A program made the translations under genes and the position numbers. 64,000 nt of DNA, from NCBI RefSeq assembly GCF_030463565.1, contig NC_134645.1:1929501-1993500 (forward strand), read 5' to 3'. Under the pieces are notes generated by a model that saw only the letters and a program-made list of their open reading frames with translations, ran no database searches and was not told the DNA's origin. Source of the stretch: Pelecanus crispus (taxonomy: Eukaryota; Chordata; Aves; Pelecaniformes; Pelecanidae). Below are positions 61,967 to 64,000 of the stretch, in pieces; the stretch's first letter is position 1, and every line of letters starts with the position of its first letter.

Positions 61967-64000
61967 CGACATGGACAAAAAAACCTCAGACCCCAACTTT
62001 TGTTCAGTATTTCTTGGGAATCTTAGCAGATTCAGTTGTCCCGCAGGGGACAATCTGAAGTGTAAATTCATGTATGTGGTGTTAATGTTTTATGACGGGG
62101 TGGGGAAAGCTAGTCTGTGTTTTACGTGGGTCAAAGCCAAATGATTACTTTTAATGTTTTGCTTTTGTAATATTTTACTTTTTAATATTTTCAATAATGG
62201 CCACGTGCATTAGTGTGTCGCCTGCCAAAGGTGTTGGGAAAGCTTTCAGCTGGGGAAAAGTTCCTGGCTCCTGATTTATGGCCTTCACGGTGTTATGAAT
62301 GCTCCAGCTCTCCTGTCAGTCACTTGGACTTCAGTTTTACCTTCTGAGCTCGCATAGCAACACCTGTTTGCTCAAGGTGGGACAGTAATGAGCTGATATG
62401 CCTGCAGGTAGGGCCTGGCTGCCTGCCTGCTCTCCAGGGGAAGGGTTTCGTTTAATTATAACATAGGTCAGGCATCGCAGGCAAAAGCTGCTGTTGGTAG
62501 AAAGCTGCAGGAAAAAAATTTGTGACTGAAATAAGCCTGTACTTGTGTGCTGGGTAAAATGTGCTTCTTGAGCTTTAGGGGAGCGTGCAGTTGTATATTA
62601 ACGGCTCGGTTTACTGCGCTCTGTTCCTGTACATTTTGAGGCCTTTTGTATTTTTGTGTTGCCCATCTTCTCTCCCATCCCAGTCTGGAAATCCCATGGC
62701 CACAGCTGCAGCGTGTGGGTCCCTGCGTGCTGCAGGGCCAGCTGGCTGCACAAAGGTTATCGGGGGAAGGTTTAGCAGGACCGGGGCACCGGCCGTGCCA
62801 TATCAGCGCATTGTTGCCTGGAGAGCAGCATCCTGCCTGCCGCAGCGACGAGTGCAGGTGCTTCCTCAGATCCCCCTTTCGCCTTGCAAAAAGGCGCTTT
62901 GAGGGCAGCAAGCCTGCAGTACCTCGGTCCCTTGCACGGCCGTGTTTTCGCTGCCCCCGCGGGCAATCGCTTTCTTCCCCGGCGCTGTAAAGTCTGTCTT
63001 GGGCAGCTGAATAGTCTTCAATGGCACAAGTGTAGGTAGTGCTGAAAAGATTGAAGGCCAACTTTCAAAAATGTTTTAGGGTCTATTTGAGGTCCGCTGT
63101 AGTACCAAAAAGCCTTGTGTAAATAGAGCTATATTGATACAAAGGGGTTCACTGAAATATGCTGGTAAAAGCCCTTCTGTATCAATATAATAAGCAACTC
63201 TGGGCTAGGGCTACGTTGTTGTTTTAAGTAAAACAGTATAGTTAAAAGCCAGAAATATTTTAAGTGTGTTTATGACCTTGGGAGCAATGTGCCAGGCATT
63301 TTCAACAGTCTGTGTGTTTTTGGAAACCCCAGTGTCAGTTGGGAAGTGTTGACTTCCATCACTTCTCCCTGAATTAGCAGTGTTCGTGGTCGGACTTCTT
63401 GCGCGTTTGTTCCCCGGCGTGTTGGTAATGGCTGGTTGAATTTCCACCGTAGGCCTAGCAGGAGCTAGGGCTGCAGCGAGTCGGTGGGAGTGGACTGAGC
63501 TTCTCCCACAGAAATTGCTCTCACATAAATTACTATATGACTAAAAACTTCTGAAAGGACAGTATCAAAACAAAGGCAACATTTTGAAATGTTTAATGAG
63601 GGGATGGAGTGGGAGGAGAAGAGAACATGGATTCCATTTAAGGAATTTGGAAATGCTAGAAAAGAAAAAAAAGAGAAAACATTTGTGTGAATGTTATCAG
63701 CAGTTTTAAAAATGAACAGGCAAATGCCACATACTGAGAATATGAATGTGGAACTGACCTTTGAATTTCACTTAGCAATAAGTGGGCCTAGGAACTCATG
63801 CCCCTGAGGGAAAACTGACATTCTCTGTCTCTACACCATCTGCAGGAGCTGACTTCTGGTGCCTAGCCCTGCTGCTGCTGCTGTGCACATTTATATTGCA
63901 GCAGGGTATTAAGGTGCCAGTCAGCGGCAGGGCATCCTTATTCACGTTACAGCCCTCCCCTTCCAGCACATAGCCCAGACAACCATTAATCTTGCAGTAA

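Larger units (their letters stand above)
49753..64000 (+). other. SPTBN1: Intron 2 of SPTBN1 (partial, runs off the window)
   Basis: After the exon 2 donor I looked for the next conserved beta-spectrin segment, the start of the first CH domain (DEREAVQKKTFTKW-like), and for the alternative short-isoform first exon (MELQRTSS-like). I found neither on the + strand, so intron 2 is at least 14.2 kb. The content is AT-leaning non-coding DNA with simple repeats, a 22-bp tandem duplication, a possible degenerate CR1 end and one CpG-rich micro-island. No other gene is recognised. Confidence 0.85.

Overview
This is a vertebrate, almost certainly avian, genomic window. It is intron-rich, AT-leaning non-coding DNA with one CpG-island promoter, one securely recognised coding exon, and two truncated LINE fragments whose sequence and ATTCTATG-type tails are typical of bird CR1 elements. 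There is no bacterial, phage or CRISPR-like organisation. Short ORFs throughout are chance open frames, and the longest (482 codons, 7091-8539 minus) exists only because the CpG island lacks stop codons. The species cannot be fixed by eye.

The only protein-coding gene I can support is SPTBN1 (beta-II spectrin, non-erythroid), on the + strand. Exon 2 (49556-49752) carries the initiator ATG at 49605 and the first 49 codons. The peptide begins [11 protein letters not shown] and runs through [11 protein letters not shown] to [15 protein letters not shown]. This is the N-terminal leader before the actin-binding calponin-homology domains, and it is distinct from the paralogues SPTB and SPTBN2. The exon has a clean acceptor, a strong GTAAGC donor, an in-frame upstream stop, and a five-codon upstream ORF between that stop and the ATG.

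Layout: 1-7260 is upstream flank with no recognised gene. About 7300-8720 is a strong, apparently TATA-less CpG island that fits the SPTBN1 promoter and a non-coding first exon; the best-placed donor is at 8223/8224, with alternatives at 7929/7930 and 9133/9134. Intron 1 (about 8224-49555, roughly 41 kb) is AT-leaning with small GC-rich patches near 25.5, 28.8, 35.1 and 47.2-48.0 kb, simple repeats, and two CR1 3' ends at 48.1-48.6 kb. Intron 2 starts at 49753 and runs past the window end; I found neither exon 3 nor the known short-isoform first exon in the remaining 14 kb.

No new multi-gene system is visible. The leads most worth checking are regulatory: a possible alternative first coding exon at 25537-25621 whose donor phase would fit SPTBN1 exon 3, a CpG-rich block just upstream of exon 2, opposite-strand G-quadruplex candidates beside the promoter, and an isolated CpG-rich micro-island with an ORF at 61.55 kb in intron 2.
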